Positions 53,109 to 62,470 are shown, counted from the first letter of the stretch. The stretch is 64,000 nucleotides of DNA from Deltaproteobacteria bacterium (GCA_029262455.1 JAJCZJ010000070.1:29456-93455), one strand, 5' to 3'. Numbers and translations are program-made. Notes: generated from the sequence alone by a model not told the origin.

Positions 53109-54290
53109 CTAGAAGTTGAAAAAGCCCCAATCCGGCTCGATGCCGAACATGATTTGGCCGACCGACTCGAGCCGGGCTTCGCAGATGAACGCGTGCTGTG
53201 TGATTACGTTTACGTCGCGAAAGTACTTTTGAAACTTCTGCTCGTCGCGAATTCCCGTCGCGCCTACGCAGGAGTGGACCAGTCCGACGACTTCGGCAGA
53301 GGTCAGGACTGCGGTCGTAGCGGCAAGCTGACACTGCGCCTTTTCGCGCATCTCGAGATGTCCGCGACTCTTCACCGACGCCCACGCTTCCTCAAAAGCA
53401 GCGTGGAAGAAGGCGCGCGCGGCGGCTAGCTTGCCCTCTGCTCGCGCCAGGCGCAGCTGGACCGTTGTGCGATCTCGAATCGAACTCTGCGTGTACGCCG
53501 GCACTTTGGCACCCAGTTCCCTCAGGTCGTCGATCGCCGCCTGCGCGATCCCCAGCGGGACCGCTGAATGGCACCCCACCGTCACCCACACGGCGATGCG
53601 CGACAAAGGGGTCTGATCGTACGCCGGCGCCGGCTCGGTCAACGGGCCAAACGGCACGGCACGCGTCGTGGGGACGAATACGTCAGCTACATCGACGTCG
53701 TGGCTGCCGGTGCCGCGCATGCCCATCGTGTTCCAGTTCTCTACAATCCGGCAATCAGCCGCGGGAATCGCCGTGAGCAGCGTTTCCGCTTGGCCACTCT
53801 CATCCGTACGCATCGTGTCCCCATCAAACACGTCGGCGAGCCCGATAAACCACGTGGCACTGTGGCAATTGCTGTTGAAGAGCGTCTGGCCGGATACGAC
53901 GTAACCACCATCGACTGCCACGGCGCGTCGATGTGGATTGAAAGCGCCGGCGACGATCGCATCGGGAGACGTGAAGATTTCCTCCGTTGTCTGATCCGAA
54001 AACCACCCGCCGAACAGCTCGCTCGCATTGCAAACCTGAACGTTCCACGCAGCCGCACCGTCGACCCGAGCCAACGTTTCGGCAACCCGGAATTCAGCTA
54101 CCGGATCCAATCCCACCCCACCACGCGACCGAGGTCGTAACATCCGAAACAATCCAGCGTCGCGTAGAGCAGTCGAAACCGGTGGCGACAGACGCTTCTC
54201 ACGCTCGCCGTCATCCGCGTGATCCAGGATGAGCGGCGCTAGTTCGCCGACGGTGGCACAGAGCCTGTCGCTGCCAACTCTCTCGGTCAT
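53109..54290 (-). CDS. Acyl-CoA-dehydrogenase-fold flavin-dependent monooxygenase (HsaA/DszC-like)
   Basis: 393 residues from the ATG at 54290 with GAGGAGGG 8 nt upstream; the ATG at 54317 has none. The three-domain acyl-CoA dehydrogenase fold is read from GGVGLDPVAEFRVAETLARV, WNVQVCNASELFGGWFSD, the loop FNSNCHSATWFIGLADV, WNTMGMRGTGSHDVDVADVF, and the helical C-terminal part with CVGATGIRDEQKFQKYFRDV. Proteins of this type hydroxylate phenols, sterol rings or sulfur heterocycles with reduced flavin from a partner reductase. No reductase gene is adjacent. It is divergent from the GlxA-type regulator, likely its controller. Confidence 0.75.
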   Translation of the reverse strand: MTERVGSDRLCATVGELAPLILDHADDGEREKRLSPPVSTALRDAGLFRMLRPRSRGGVGLDPVAEFRVAETLARVDGAAAWNVQVCNASELFGGWFSDQTTEEIFTSPDAIVAGAFNPHRRAVAVDGGYVVSGQTLFNSNCHSATWFIGLADVFDGDTMRTDESGQAETLLTAIPAADCRIVENWNTMGMRGTGSHDVDVADVFVPTTRAVPFGPLTEPAPAYDQTPLSRIAVWVTVGCHSAVPLGIAQAAIDDLRELGAKVPAYTQSSIRDRTTVQLRLARAEGKLAAARAFFHAAFEEAWASVKSRGHLEMREKAQCQLAATTAVLTSAEVVGLVHSCVGATGIRDEQKFQKYFRDVNVITQHAFICEARLESVGQIMFGIEPDWGFFNF

Positions 54291-54338
54291 CACGATTTCC
54301 CTCCTCTTTTGGGTCAAAGACTCTCAGGTAACCGATTG

Positions 54339-54370
54339 TGCGAAACTCTCGCAATTGTCACAATGACAAT
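54339..54370. promoter_or_regulatory. Two adjacent palindromes in the divergent promoter region
   Basis: TGCGA-AACTC-TCGCA (54339-54353) is directly followed by ATTGTCA-CAA-TGACAAT (54354-54370), a perfect 7+3+7 palindrome. They sit midway between the monooxygenase start (54290) and regulator start (54410). They are good candidates for operator sites of the GlxA-type regulator. Confidence 0.5.
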
Positions 54371-54409
54371 AATCCGAAGAATCAGGCCACCAAGATAAGG
54401 AGGCCCCAC

Positions 54410-55459
54410 GTGCCTGAATACGACATACCGGCAGTCACCAGCCTGCCAAAGAAGAGCGGCGCAAAGAAGCGTCGCATCGTCGTCGTCACCAACCCCAGCG
54501 CGGGATCGCTCGAATACATGGGACCGTTGCAAGTCTTCGACGAAGCGAGGTTGTTCCTGGAGTATTCCGGCCGACCGGATCTCGCCTACAACATTGAGAT
54601 CGTCACGACCGGCAAAGGTCCGATCTACCGTCAAAAAGGTCTTTCGATTTCTGCGGGAACCCCCTACCACCGGGTCCGGGGCACCGTAGACACCCTGCTC
54701 TTCCAGGCGACCGACGAGAAGGATGCCTGCCTGCGAGACGAGCGCTTCATCGCATGGGTCGCGAAGATGTCCCACCGGGTACGGCGCATCGTCAGTATTT
54801 GCACCGGCTCGTTCATCCTCGCCGAAGCGGGAGTACTCGACGGCCGGCGCGCCACGACCCATTGGTGCGCCTGCGAAGACTTCCGCAGGCGCTATCCTCG
54901 CGTAAACCTCGAGCCGGATCCCATTTTCGTCAAAGATGGGCACGTTTACACATCGGCCGGCGCTACCTCCGGTATGGATCTGGCGATTAGCCTCGTCGAA
55001 GAGGATTTTGGAACCGAGTTCGCTCGCCGTGTCGCACAGGGCCTGGTCATGTTTCTCCGACGCCCGGGCAACCAAGCGCAGTTCAGCGTTCAAGTCGCAA
55101 CCGAAGTACCCGACGCAGAGGGAATCCAGGAGATCCAGACCTATATTGTCGACAACCTCGAAGCGGACCTCCGCATCGAGACCTTAGCTGACCGATTCAA
55201 CATGAGTCCGCGAAACTTCACTCGGGTGTTCACACGAAAACTCGGCGTGGCACCGGGACGTTATGTGGAACAATGCCGGCTGGAACGGGCGCGCCAATAT
55301 CTCGAGGACACCGACGAGCCGTTGTCCGCGGTCTCCGAACGCTGCGGCTACGCCACCCCCGACGGGCTCCGGCTCGCCTTCGACCGCAATCTAGCCATCA
55401 CCCCGCGCGCCTATCGCCGAAGTTTCTCGTCCGCTCGTCGCATACACGAAGAGGTCTGA
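54410..55459 (+). CDS. GlxA-type AraC-family transcriptional regulator
   Basis: 349 residues from the GTG at 54410, preceded by AAGGAGG at 6 nt, a strong ribosome site; reading from 54338 is unsupported. Residues about 20-205 are a DJ-1/PfpI (class I glutamine amidotransferase-like) domain: RRIVVVTNPSAGSLEYMGPL, VRRIVSICTGSFILAEAGVL with the Cys elbow, THWCACEDF, VYTSAGATSGMDLA. Residues about 240-340 are the AraC helix-turn-helix pair (LRIETLADRFNMSPRNFTRV, LSAVSERCGYATPDGLRLAF). Regulators of this class sense small metabolites and activate adjacent genes; the divergent monooxygenase is the obvious target. Confidence 0.9.
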   Translation: MPEYDIPAVTSLPKKSGAKKRRIVVVTNPSAGSLEYMGPLQVFDEARLFLEYSGRPDLAYNIEIVTTGKGPIYRQKGLSISAGTPYHRVRGTVDTLLFQATDEKDACLRDERFIAWVAKMSHRVRRIVSICTGSFILAEAGVLDGRRATTHWCACEDFRRRYPRVNLEPDPIFVKDGHVYTSAGATSGMDLAISLVEEDFGTEFARRVAQGLVMFLRRPGNQAQFSVQVATEVPDAEGIQEIQTYIVDNLEADLRIETLADRFNMSPRNFTRVFTRKLGVAPGRYVEQCRLERARQYLEDTDEPLSAVSERCGYATPDGLRLAFDRNLAITPRAYRRSFSSARRIHEEV

Positions 55460-55522
55460 GAAACCCCCTATCGAGTCGGATCCCATGCCAGTGTGAACTT
55501 CCATGATCGGGATTTTCCAACT

Positions 55523-56704
55523 ATGAAGGTTCTCATGATGCGAGGCGGGGCAGGCTTATCGGGAGCGATCCTATTGGCACTCGGCATGGCACAAACGCTC
55601 TCGGCGCAATCCGTCTACCAAGTCTCGGGACGGCTCGCCGAGTTCCCTGGGTGCAACAGCGCCATGCGCGGCTGGAAAGTCACTCTTCAACCCCTCGGTG
55701 CGAGCACCCGGACCGACGTGAGCGGCGGGATTTTCGTCTTCAACGACGTCCCGCCCGGCGACTACGAGCTCATCGCAAGTCCAGGCTGCAACCCCTTCGG
55801 CTGCTGGCCCCCTAAAGCAGTATCCGTCGTCGAATCTGACGTCTACACGAATTTCTGCATGCAGGAATCTGCGCCCGGAACCCCTACCCCATTTCCGACA
55901 CCGACAATCGTGACCGGCCCACCGCCGCCAGTGTTCGAAGCAGTCGAAGCGCGACCGAACCCGGCGCGGCCCGGCTCAGTGGTGTTACTAGACGGTAGTC
56001 GCAGCACCGGCTCGACTTTCACCTGGAGACAACAACTCGGCATCGATGTCGTCCTAAACACTTCCCACCAGAGTGCTACGTTCATTGCGCCGCTGGTCCA
56101 TCGTTCGAGCGACATGGCATTTGAACTGAGGATCTGCTCGGTCGCCTCGAACCAGGAGCGGTGTGAATCACAGCGGCTGCAGCTCAAGATAGAACCCGAG
56201 CCTGAATGCGTTGGCGACTGCAACGCTAACGGCAGTGTCGAAATCCAAGAGCTCGTGAGAAGTGTCTCGATCGCTTTGAACAGGGCCGACATCGCGTCCT
56301 GCAGGGCCATCGACCTTGAATTGGATTCCCTTGTGCTCATCAATGAGTTGGTCGAGGCGGTAGGCAACGCCCTAAGAGGTTGCCCGACGTCTTCCCCGAG
56401 TCCCTCCAACGGGTCGCCGACGCCGACCACCCCTCCCGCCTCAACATGTACGCAAACGCCGACGCCACCGGCCATTGCATTTACGCCTAGTACGACACCG
56501 ACCCCGCAGGAATTTCCCGTACCCGGCTGCTGCGAATTCAACACCGGCGAGTGCGAGAACCAAGCGGGAGCGGCAATCTTGACCTGCGTCCTCGGCTCGC
56601 CAGACGGGCTGTTCGGCCGGTTCTTCGACTTCCACACGTGTCAGCCTGAAACGGGACGCTGCCTGGCCCCAACGCCGACACCAGCGTGCGCAATCGGGCC
56701 CTGA
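55523..56704 (+). CDS. Secreted EF-hand/PKD-like protein with Thr-Pro linkers
   Basis: About 393 residues from the ATG at 55523 (a GTG at 55493 is possible). Signal peptide GLSGAILLALGMAQTLSA. Residues about 35-110 are a carboxypeptidase-regulatory-like beta sandwich (GIFVFNDVPPGDYEL). A Thr/Pro linker and a PKD-like domain (about 140-220, VVLLDGSRSTGSTFTW) follow, then an EF-hand pair GDCNANGSVEIQELVRSVSI with ELDSLVLINELVEAVGNAL (about 225-285), Pro/Thr/Ser-rich repeats (SPSPSNGSPTPTTP) and a C-terminal Cys-rich part (GCCEFNTGEC). An extracellular or surface role is likely; ligand unknown. Confidence 0.6.
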   Translation: MKVLMMRGGAGLSGAILLALGMAQTLSAQSVYQVSGRLAEFPGCNSAMRGWKVTLQPLGASTRTDVSGGIFVFNDVPPGDYELIASPGCNPFGCWPPKAVSVVESDVYTNFCMQESAPGTPTPFPTPTIVTGPPPPVFEAVEARPNPARPGSVVLLDGSRSTGSTFTWRQQLGIDVVLNTSHQSATFIAPLVHRSSDMAFELRICSVASNQERCESQRLQLKIEPEPECVGDCNANGSVEIQELVRSVSIALNRADIASCRAIDLELDSLVLINELVEAVGNALRGCPTSSPSPSNGSPTPTTPPASTCTQTPTPPAIAFTPSTTPTPQEFPVPGCCEFNTGECENQAGAAILTCVLGSPDGLFGRFFDFHTCQPETGRCLAPTPTPACAIGP

Positions 56705-56757
56705 CAAAGAAACCGCACCAACCTCCAAGTACGAGCCGATACGACTGACCGGCCCGA

Positions 56758-58602
56758 CTATCCGCAGGTCTGCACTTCCCCTGCCAGCGCTTCACGGACG
56801 GCGGCAATGAGTTCGGCAATACTCACGCGCAGATCACTATCTGTATCCACCGCCGCGCAACGAAGAGACAGATCGGCGACGAGCGCGAGGCGAACCGCTA
56901 ACGTCAGGTCTTCGATGCGGACCACGCCGTCGCCGTTGCAATCGCCCGGTTTCGCTACGGCGAATCGACACAACGACGTGCAACAGTCGTCGTCGATCGT
57001 GTTGCCGTCGTCGCATGCTTCGCCGGGGTCTAAGGCTCCGTCACCGCACGACGCTTGGCTCTCGACTGCACCGATATCGCATTGCTCCCCCTGTGGTCGA
57101 CCAACACCGCGCTGATCGAAAGCATGACAATCGCCACCACCGGCGTCGATCGCCGGACTCCCGTCGAGCGGAGCATGCGTCACGGTAGCACCTCCGTTGT
57201 CTGCCAGCGGCCCGAGCATCGGATCGATATCCACCAAGTCGGTGTCGAGGAGCGTCACCACACATCGGTCCGTCGCGCTCGACAAGAGGTTGTTTCCTTC
57301 GGAGCGTAACGTCCCCAAAGCAAGACCCAAGGCAGTCCCGCAGTCCTCTTCGACGCCGTCAGGGTCGAAGTTCGCGAAGATGATCGACCGCCGCACATCG
57401 ACCGAAGAACCGTCGCCGAGGTGAATACCCGCTCCCATGTTTCCGACGATGCTGCTGTCCTCGATGCGGTTGGGCGCTCGGTTGAGCTGCACCCCACCCA
57501 ATGAAAACGGCCCGCCGTTTCCGCTGACGGTGACGTTGCGCAACGTCGCCCCGGAACCCGCATCGACACCGGTGCCCTGATTGCCGATGATCGCCGAATT
57601 CTCGATCCACGCCTTGCCCAGGGCTCCAACTCCACCAGTGCTGACGAAACCCAATCCCGAGACATCAGCGACCGTAGAAGGATTGGCGCCGTTGTTCTCG
57701 ATGGTGCTCTCGACGATGCGTACGGAGCCGTCGCTCAACACACCGACCCCGCCGTTCCCACTGACGACGGAGCGAACCACGACGACTCCGCTCCCAGGAC
57801 AAGCGACTCCCCAGGCCTGATTGTCGCGCAGCACAGAGTCTATGATTGTCGGACAACCGAAAATCCCGCCGCCGTTGCCTGAGATGTCAGCCCGGATTAC
57901 CCGCAATGAGCCGTCTTGGGAGTCGATCGCCCCGGCGTTCCCGATCATCGTCAAATCTTCCATGAGGGCGCGTCCCTCGTTCTCGATCGATGTCCCAAAG
58001 TTATCCACAAAGTGCACACGCGACAGGTGTAGTCCGCCATCGTTGTGCAGAACCGTGCCGAACGAGTCTTCGATCCCGTTGCCTTCAAACCCCACATCGA
58101 GCAGCTGCATCTCCGGGCCGCGATTCAAGAGCGTGATTAGGTGATTCTCGTAGACGCAGCCACGAACCGTAAAATCGCTGAGCTGCGCATTCACTCCCGG
58201 CATGACTTCCATGAACGCGGTCAGGCCACCGCAATCGACCACACTCGACTCGCGACCGTCGCCTTGCAATACGATCTCCTCGGTGATGTCGAGGTCACCC
58301 GCCAGCGATTCATCCTCTTCGCCCAGCAGCGACAGGGAAAAGACGCCGGCCGGTAAGACGACACGATCCAAGCCCGCGGTTGCGTTCGCCTCCTGAACAG
58401 CTGCTCGCAGCGTGCATTCGCCCTGAGCCGTCGCGCACTCTCCATCTCCTGGAGCTGCGTCGACGGCATCCTCCCCCGAGGTCACGACCAGTTCCAATGC
58501 CGATGCCGGCTGCGCCGGTACGCCGACAAGGATCAAAGATGCGGCGGCGCCGGCAACCGTCGCCGCCGTCCGCACGATTCGCCACAGGTTTTGCACAATC
58601 AT
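56758..58602 (-). CDS. Secreted beta-helix protein (CSLREA / choice-of-anchor Q) with EF-hand tail
   Basis: About 614 residues from the ATG at 58602. Signal peptide (VRTAATVAGAAASLILVGVPA). A CSLREA-type start (GECTLRAAVQEANATAG, about 62-78) opens right-handed parallel beta-helix repeats, seen as many SGNGG, GNMGA and VSGNGG turns. The choice-of-anchor Q block follows (DIDPMLGPLADNGGATVTH, GSPAIDAGG), then a Cys-rich repeat GDGALDPGEACDDGNT-DDDCCT of the DUF4215 type. The last about 60 residues are an EF-hand pair (GDCNGDGVVRIEDLTLAVRL, DTDSDLRVSIAELIAAVREA). Probably surface-exposed; convergent with the gene at 55523-56704. Confidence 0.75.
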   Translation of the reverse strand: MIVQNLWRIVRTAATVAGAAASLILVGVPAQPASALELVVTSGEDAVDAAPGDGECATAQGECTLRAAVQEANATAGLDRVVLPAGVFSLSLLGEEDESLAGDLDITEEIVLQGDGRESSVVDCGGLTAFMEVMPGVNAQLSDFTVRGCVYENHLITLLNRGPEMQLLDVGFEGNGIEDSFGTVLHNDGGLHLSRVHFVDNFGTSIENEGRALMEDLTMIGNAGAIDSQDGSLRVIRADISGNGGGIFGCPTIIDSVLRDNQAWGVACPGSGVVVVRSVVSGNGGVGVLSDGSVRIVESTIENNGANPSTVADVSGLGFVSTGGVGALGKAWIENSAIIGNQGTGVDAGSGATLRNVTVSGNGGPFSLGGVQLNRAPNRIEDSSIVGNMGAGIHLGDGSSVDVRRSIIFANFDPDGVEEDCGTALGLALGTLRSEGNNLLSSATDRCVVTLLDTDLVDIDPMLGPLADNGGATVTHAPLDGSPAIDAGGGDCHAFDQRGVGRPQGEQCDIGAVESQASCGDGALDPGEACDDGNTIDDDCCTSLCRFAVAKPGDCNGDGVVRIEDLTLAVRLALVADLSLRCAAVDTDSDLRVSIAELIAAVREALAGEVQTCG

Positions 58603-58763
58603 GACCAATAAGCAGTGCAACAAACATACCCGGGAGGCTGACTGTGCGCTGCTTTAGACGAACGCGTACACAATGGGACTACAAGCTCGCATTGCCGCAA
58701 GGCGGCCGCACCGACGCAACAACGCGCCGACGATTGCGACCGCCTCTGGCCGTCGCCACGCTT

Positions 58764-59825
58764 CTATCCGTCTGCGGCGCGCAGGCGTGTCACGAGAGAA
58801 TCCAAGTGCTCGACGCGCGCCCCGAAGGTCTGGTCGAAGCCGTGCGCCCTCTTCATGTAGAGGTGGGCATCGCATTCCCAGGTGAACCCCATACCGCCGT
58901 GGTTCTGAATGTTGTCCGCACCGTTCCGCAGGTACGCGTCCGTACACAGCAACTTCGCCGTGGACAGCTGATACCCGGCGTCGTCGCGACCGTCTCGAAC
59001 GCACACCGTCGCGTAGATCGTCGCCGAGCGCGCGACTTCGGCTCGCACCGCCATATCGGCACAGCGGTGCTTGACCGCCTGAAAGGACCCGATCGGTTGC
59101 CCGAATTGCGTCCGCACCTTGCAATACTCGACCGACATCTCGACCGTGCTCTCGATACCACCAACCGCCTCAGCGCACGCCAGAATGGTCGCTCGGCGCA
59201 GCAACTGATCCGCGGCCTGGCCGCGGCAGAGCTCCCGGCAACGCGCACCGTCGAGATGCAAGGAGTAAACCCGGCGCGTCGGATCGAAGGAACGCAGCGC
59301 GCCAGCGGTCCAATCGTCGTCTCGTTCGACAAACCAGAGGCTCCCCCCCGAGAACAGCAGCAACGCACTGGCGAACTCGACATCAGACGCGCGCCCGATC
59401 GACACGGTGATCCGGCCATCGGCTACCGTCACCGAATCTTCAGATTCCGCGACGACGATCGCGCACGGTGTCTCACCCGACAGCACCTGCGCTCGCAAAG
59501 CATCATCGTTGAGCGAATGCGCTGCGAGCACAGAGCCGAGCCAAGGCCCCGGCACCAACGTCCGACCGACTTCGTTGAAGACAATCATCTCTTCAGTCAG
59601 CGAGAAGCCGGATCCACCGCGATCCTCGCTCAGACCGAGGCCGAAGAACCCAAGATCGCCGGCCTGTCGCCAGACGTGGTCCAGCCCGGCAATCGACTCG
59701 GCATCGAAAAGGGCGCGCACTTTATCCGGAGGCAATTCCTTGGCGAGGAACGATCGGACCGTTTCCTGAATCGCGTCCTGGTCGGCACTCTGCATCAGAT
59801 CCATCGCGAGAACCTCATCGGCCAT
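58764..59825 (-). CDS. Acyl-CoA dehydrogenase, FadE28-like (probable non-catalytic partner subunit)
   Basis: About 353 residues from the ATG at 59825; ATGs at 59804 and 59795 are equally possible, while starts upstream of 59864 overlap the previous gene. Acyl-CoA dehydrogenase fold: FGLGLSEDRGGSGFSLTEEM, then EYCKVRTQFGQPIGSFQAVKHRCADM and NIQNHGGMGFTWECDAHLYMKRAHG. The N-terminal and middle domains are short and divergent and I see no catalytic Glu candidate. This pattern fits the smaller subunit of the two-gene alpha2beta2 dehydrogenases known for steroid side chains. It lies just downstream of its presumed partner. Confidence 0.8.
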   Translation of the reverse strand: MADEVLAMDLMQSADQDAIQETVRSFLAKELPPDKVRALFDAESIAGLDHVWRQAGDLGFFGLGLSEDRGGSGFSLTEEMIVFNEVGRTLVPGPWLGSVLAAHSLNDDALRAQVLSGETPCAIVVAESEDSVTVADGRITVSIGRASDVEFASALLLFSGGSLWFVERDDDWTAGALRSFDPTRRVYSLHLDGARCRELCRGQAADQLLRRATILACAEAVGGIESTVEMSVEYCKVRTQFGQPIGSFQAVKHRCADMAVRAEVARSATIYATVCVRDGRDDAGYQLSTAKLLCTDAYLRNGADNIQNHGGMGFTWECDAHLYMKRAHGFDQTFGARVEHLDSLVTRLRAADG

Positions 59826-59863
59826 TCTGCATTCGCCATTGCCCGCTTCATCGAATTCACCTT

Positions 59864-61057
59864 TTACCTGGGCAATCCCAAGACTCGCTCGCCGATGATG
59901 TTGCGTTGGATTTCCTTCGTCCCTGCGGCGATCGTCGAAGAGAACGCCAGCAGATAGTGAAACACCCAAGAACTCCGCGAAGAACCCACTGATCGGTTTC
60001 CTTCCCAGTCGAGAACATGCGGACCGAGTATGTCGATGGCCAAAGCGTGAATACGCTGCTGCAGCTCCGAGAAGAAAAGTCGAATCAACGAAGCCTCCGA
60101 GCTCGGCATTCCGGTGCGCGCCGTACGGCTGACACTTCGATAGGTCATCGCTCGCAACGCCTCGACATCGGCTTTGGCTCGCGCCAAGCGGCGCGCGATC
60201 TCTTCGTCTTCGAGAGCCATCTCTCGGCGAGACGAAGTTACGAGCGGCGTCTCGCGAGCCAGCGTCACGAGTTCTTCGACCAATCGCTCCAAGCGCACTT
60301 GCTCGGCCAAAAAGGCGGTACCGCGCTCGAAGCTCAACGTCGACATCGCGACCTTCCAGCCGTCGTTCATTTTTCCCACGATATTGGCACGCGGGATCCG
60401 GACCTCATCGTAGAAAACTTCGCAAAATTCCTCGTGGCCCGCGATCGTACGAATCATCCTGACGTCGATCCCTTTCGCGTCCATCGGGCAAATCACCCAC
60501 GAGATCCCCTTGTGCTTCGGTGCGTCCGGGTCGGTGCGAACCAGAAGCTCTTGGTACTCCGCGATGTTACCGAAACTGGTCCAGATCTTCTGGCCCGTGA
60601 CGACGAGGTCATCGCCGTCGATCACCGCTTTGGTAGACAAAGCAGCGAGGTCGGAACCGGCGCCCGGTTCTGAAAACCCTTGGCACCACACCACATCGCC
60701 GCGCAGGATCTTCGGCAGATGGAACGACTTCTGCTCGTCGCTGCCGCAGGCCATCAAGGTCGGGCCACCGTGCTTGAGGCCGACAAACAGCGTCGTCGGG
60801 TCCGGAGCCTCGGCGCGAGCGAACTCCTCGTACCAGATTACCTGCTCCATCAGCGAAGCGCCGCGACCGCCGTACTCGGTGGGCCAGTTGATGCCCGCCC
60901 AGCCACCTTCGAACATCGTCCGTTGCCAGGCACGGTCGGCTTCGCAGCGCACCTTCGGGTCTTCCGACCCCTGCCCCTCGGCTGGCCTGTTCGCCTCCAA
61001 CCATTCGCGCGCCTCGCGGCGGAACTGTTCCTCTTCAGAAGAGAACTCAAGATCCAT
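59864..61057 (-). CDS. Acyl-CoA dehydrogenase, FadE29-like catalytic subunit
   Basis: 397 residues from the ATG at 61057 (MDLEFSSEEEQFRREAREWL, the usual start; the open frame to 61201 is unsupported). Motifs: WPTEYGGRGASLMEQVIWYE, CQGFSEPGAGSDLA, VVTGQKIWTSFG, DEVRIPRANIVG, and C-terminal AAGTKEIQRNIIGERVLGLP. The usual Glu before the C-terminal Gly-Thr is Ala, but LSFERGT puts a Glu at about residue 244, the position used as base by FadE29 and isovaleryl-CoA dehydrogenase (from memory). With the downstream gene it should form a heteromeric enzyme oxidising a bulky acyl-CoA. Confidence 0.85.
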   Translation of the reverse strand: MDLEFSSEEEQFRREAREWLEANRPAEGQGSEDPKVRCEADRAWQRTMFEGGWAGINWPTEYGGRGASLMEQVIWYEEFARAEAPDPTTLFVGLKHGGPTLMACGSDEQKSFHLPKILRGDVVWCQGFSEPGAGSDLAALSTKAVIDGDDLVVTGQKIWTSFGNIAEYQELLVRTDPDAPKHKGISWVICPMDAKGIDVRMIRTIAGHEEFCEVFYDEVRIPRANIVGKMNDGWKVAMSTLSFERGTAFLAEQVRLERLVEELVTLARETPLVTSSRREMALEDEEIARRLARAKADVEALRAMTYRSVSRTARTGMPSSEASLIRLFFSELQQRIHALAIDILGPHVLDWEGNRSVGSSRSSWVFHYLLAFSSTIAAGTKEIQRNIIGERVLGLPR

Positions 61058-61233
61058 CGCCGCACTATTCAGCGCCACCGCTGTGGTTTCAAGGAGGCGG
61101 CGCCAACAGTGGGTAAGCCGGCTCCGCCGGGGCCTGGCCCTTGCCGGGTCGCTCGCAACAGAATCTGGGCCGGACTGTGTCGGCGGTGCGACGCTCCCCA
61201 CCCCCTGGCCCCCTGCTCGGAAAGGAGGAGCAA

Positions 61234-62457
61234 CTACTTGTTGTTTCGCCAGTCAGCGTAGATGTTTTCCAGGAAGCGGTGCACGGCATTGATGGTGTGC
61301 CCAGTCCTCAGAGAATGAAACACCTCAAACGCGTGTTGCGCGCCCGGGAGCTCAGCGTAGAGAACCGGCTGTGTGGAAACGGCACGTAGAGTGTCGACAA
61401 AGGTCCGTGCGTTCTCGACCAACGCCAAGGTGTCGTGGGTTCCGTGGATGACGAAGAACGGCGGTGCATCGGCGCGCACGTGAGAGATCGGTGAAGCCTT
61501 TTCCCACATCTCTTGGCGATCTTCCGTCGTGACCTTCATCACGTATTTCTCGAGGAACGGCTTCATCGACTGTTTCTTGAAGGCCCCGTCGCGATCGAGA
61601 AAGTCGTAGATGCCGTAGAACGGAACGCAGGCAGCGACCGATGTATCGACGTCTTCAAAGCCCGGCTGCAGTTCGGGGTCGTTGGCTGTGAGCGCCGCCA
61701 GCGACGACAGATGCCCGCCTGCCGAGCCGCCGGTGATGGCGATGAAGTCGGCGTTGAAACCGTATTCGACAGCGTTCTTACGTATCCAGGCAATCGCTTG
61801 TTTAACGTCGATGATGTGATCCGGAAACGTCGCCTTGGGGCTGAGTCGGTAGTTCGCCGCTACACAGGCCCAGCCATTGGAAGCGAGCAGGTTGATCAAC
61901 GGCTGCGCCTGCTCGTGCTTGTTGCCAATCGTCCAACCGCCGCCGTGAATCTGCAGCAGTACGGGAAGTGGCCCAGAGCGCTCCGCGGGGCGATACACAT
62001 CCAAGTGGTGTCGGTCTCCCGCTTCGCCGTAAACGATGTTCTTGACCACCTCGACGCCGCGACGCTTCATGCGAAACGGATTCACGAGATCGGCGTACGG
62101 TACGTACGAGCGCACCCCGCCGAGCTCACCGGGAGTATCGTCTTCGCGACCGAGTCCGCTGTTCAGCGCTTCCCGCAAGATCGGCTCAGCCCGAGCCGCC
62201 TGATACTGCGCGAAGGCAAGCGCCACCCACGAGAGCCCCACGAGAACCAGCCCGACCCAACCCGTCGGCTCGTCCAACGCACCATTGGACACCAGCACCG
62301 TCGCCGCGATCGCCTGCAGGACGACGAAATGCGGCGCCAGCTCACCGTGTAGCCACCCCACAAAAAAGTAGGGGATGACGAAGACACCGATATTGCGGCC
62401 GCGCACGACGACCGCAAACGCAAAGACGAAGCTGATAATCCCGAGCGCCAGAAGCAT
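61234..62457 (-). CDS. Membrane-anchored HSL-type alpha/beta hydrolase (esterase)
   Basis: 407 residues. The N-terminal about 90 residues form three transmembrane helices (LGIISFVFAFAVVVRG, VIPYFFVGWLHG, VGLVLVGLSWVALAFAQ). The catalytic domain starts near residue 135 and belongs to the hormone-sensitive-lipase group: LLQIHGGGWTIGNK (HGGG oxyanion), AITGGSAGGHL (GGSAGG with nucleophile Ser), IHGTHDTL (Asp) and LPGAQHAFE (His). All triad residues are present. The active site side of the membrane is unclear. It lies 13 bp downstream of another alpha/beta hydrolase gene and 176 bp before the dehydrogenase pair, suggesting one ester and acyl-CoA degradation unit. Confidence 0.85.
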   Translation of the reverse strand: MLLALGIISFVFAFAVVVRGRNIGVFVIPYFFVGWLHGELAPHFVVLQAIAATVLVSNGALDEPTGWVGLVLVGLSWVALAFAQYQAARAEPILREALNSGLGREDDTPGELGGVRSYVPYADLVNPFRMKRRGVEVVKNIVYGEAGDRHHLDVYRPAERSGPLPVLLQIHGGGWTIGNKHEQAQPLINLLASNGWACVAANYRLSPKATFPDHIIDVKQAIAWIRKNAVEYGFNADFIAITGGSAGGHLSSLAALTANDPELQPGFEDVDTSVAACVPFYGIYDFLDRDGAFKKQSMKPFLEKYVMKVTTEDRQEMWEKASPISHVRADAPPFFVIHGTHDTLALVENARTFVDTLRAVSTQPVLYAELPGAQHAFEVFHSLRTGHTINAVHRFLENIYADWRNNK

Positions 62458-62470
62458 AGAGCCGACTATC

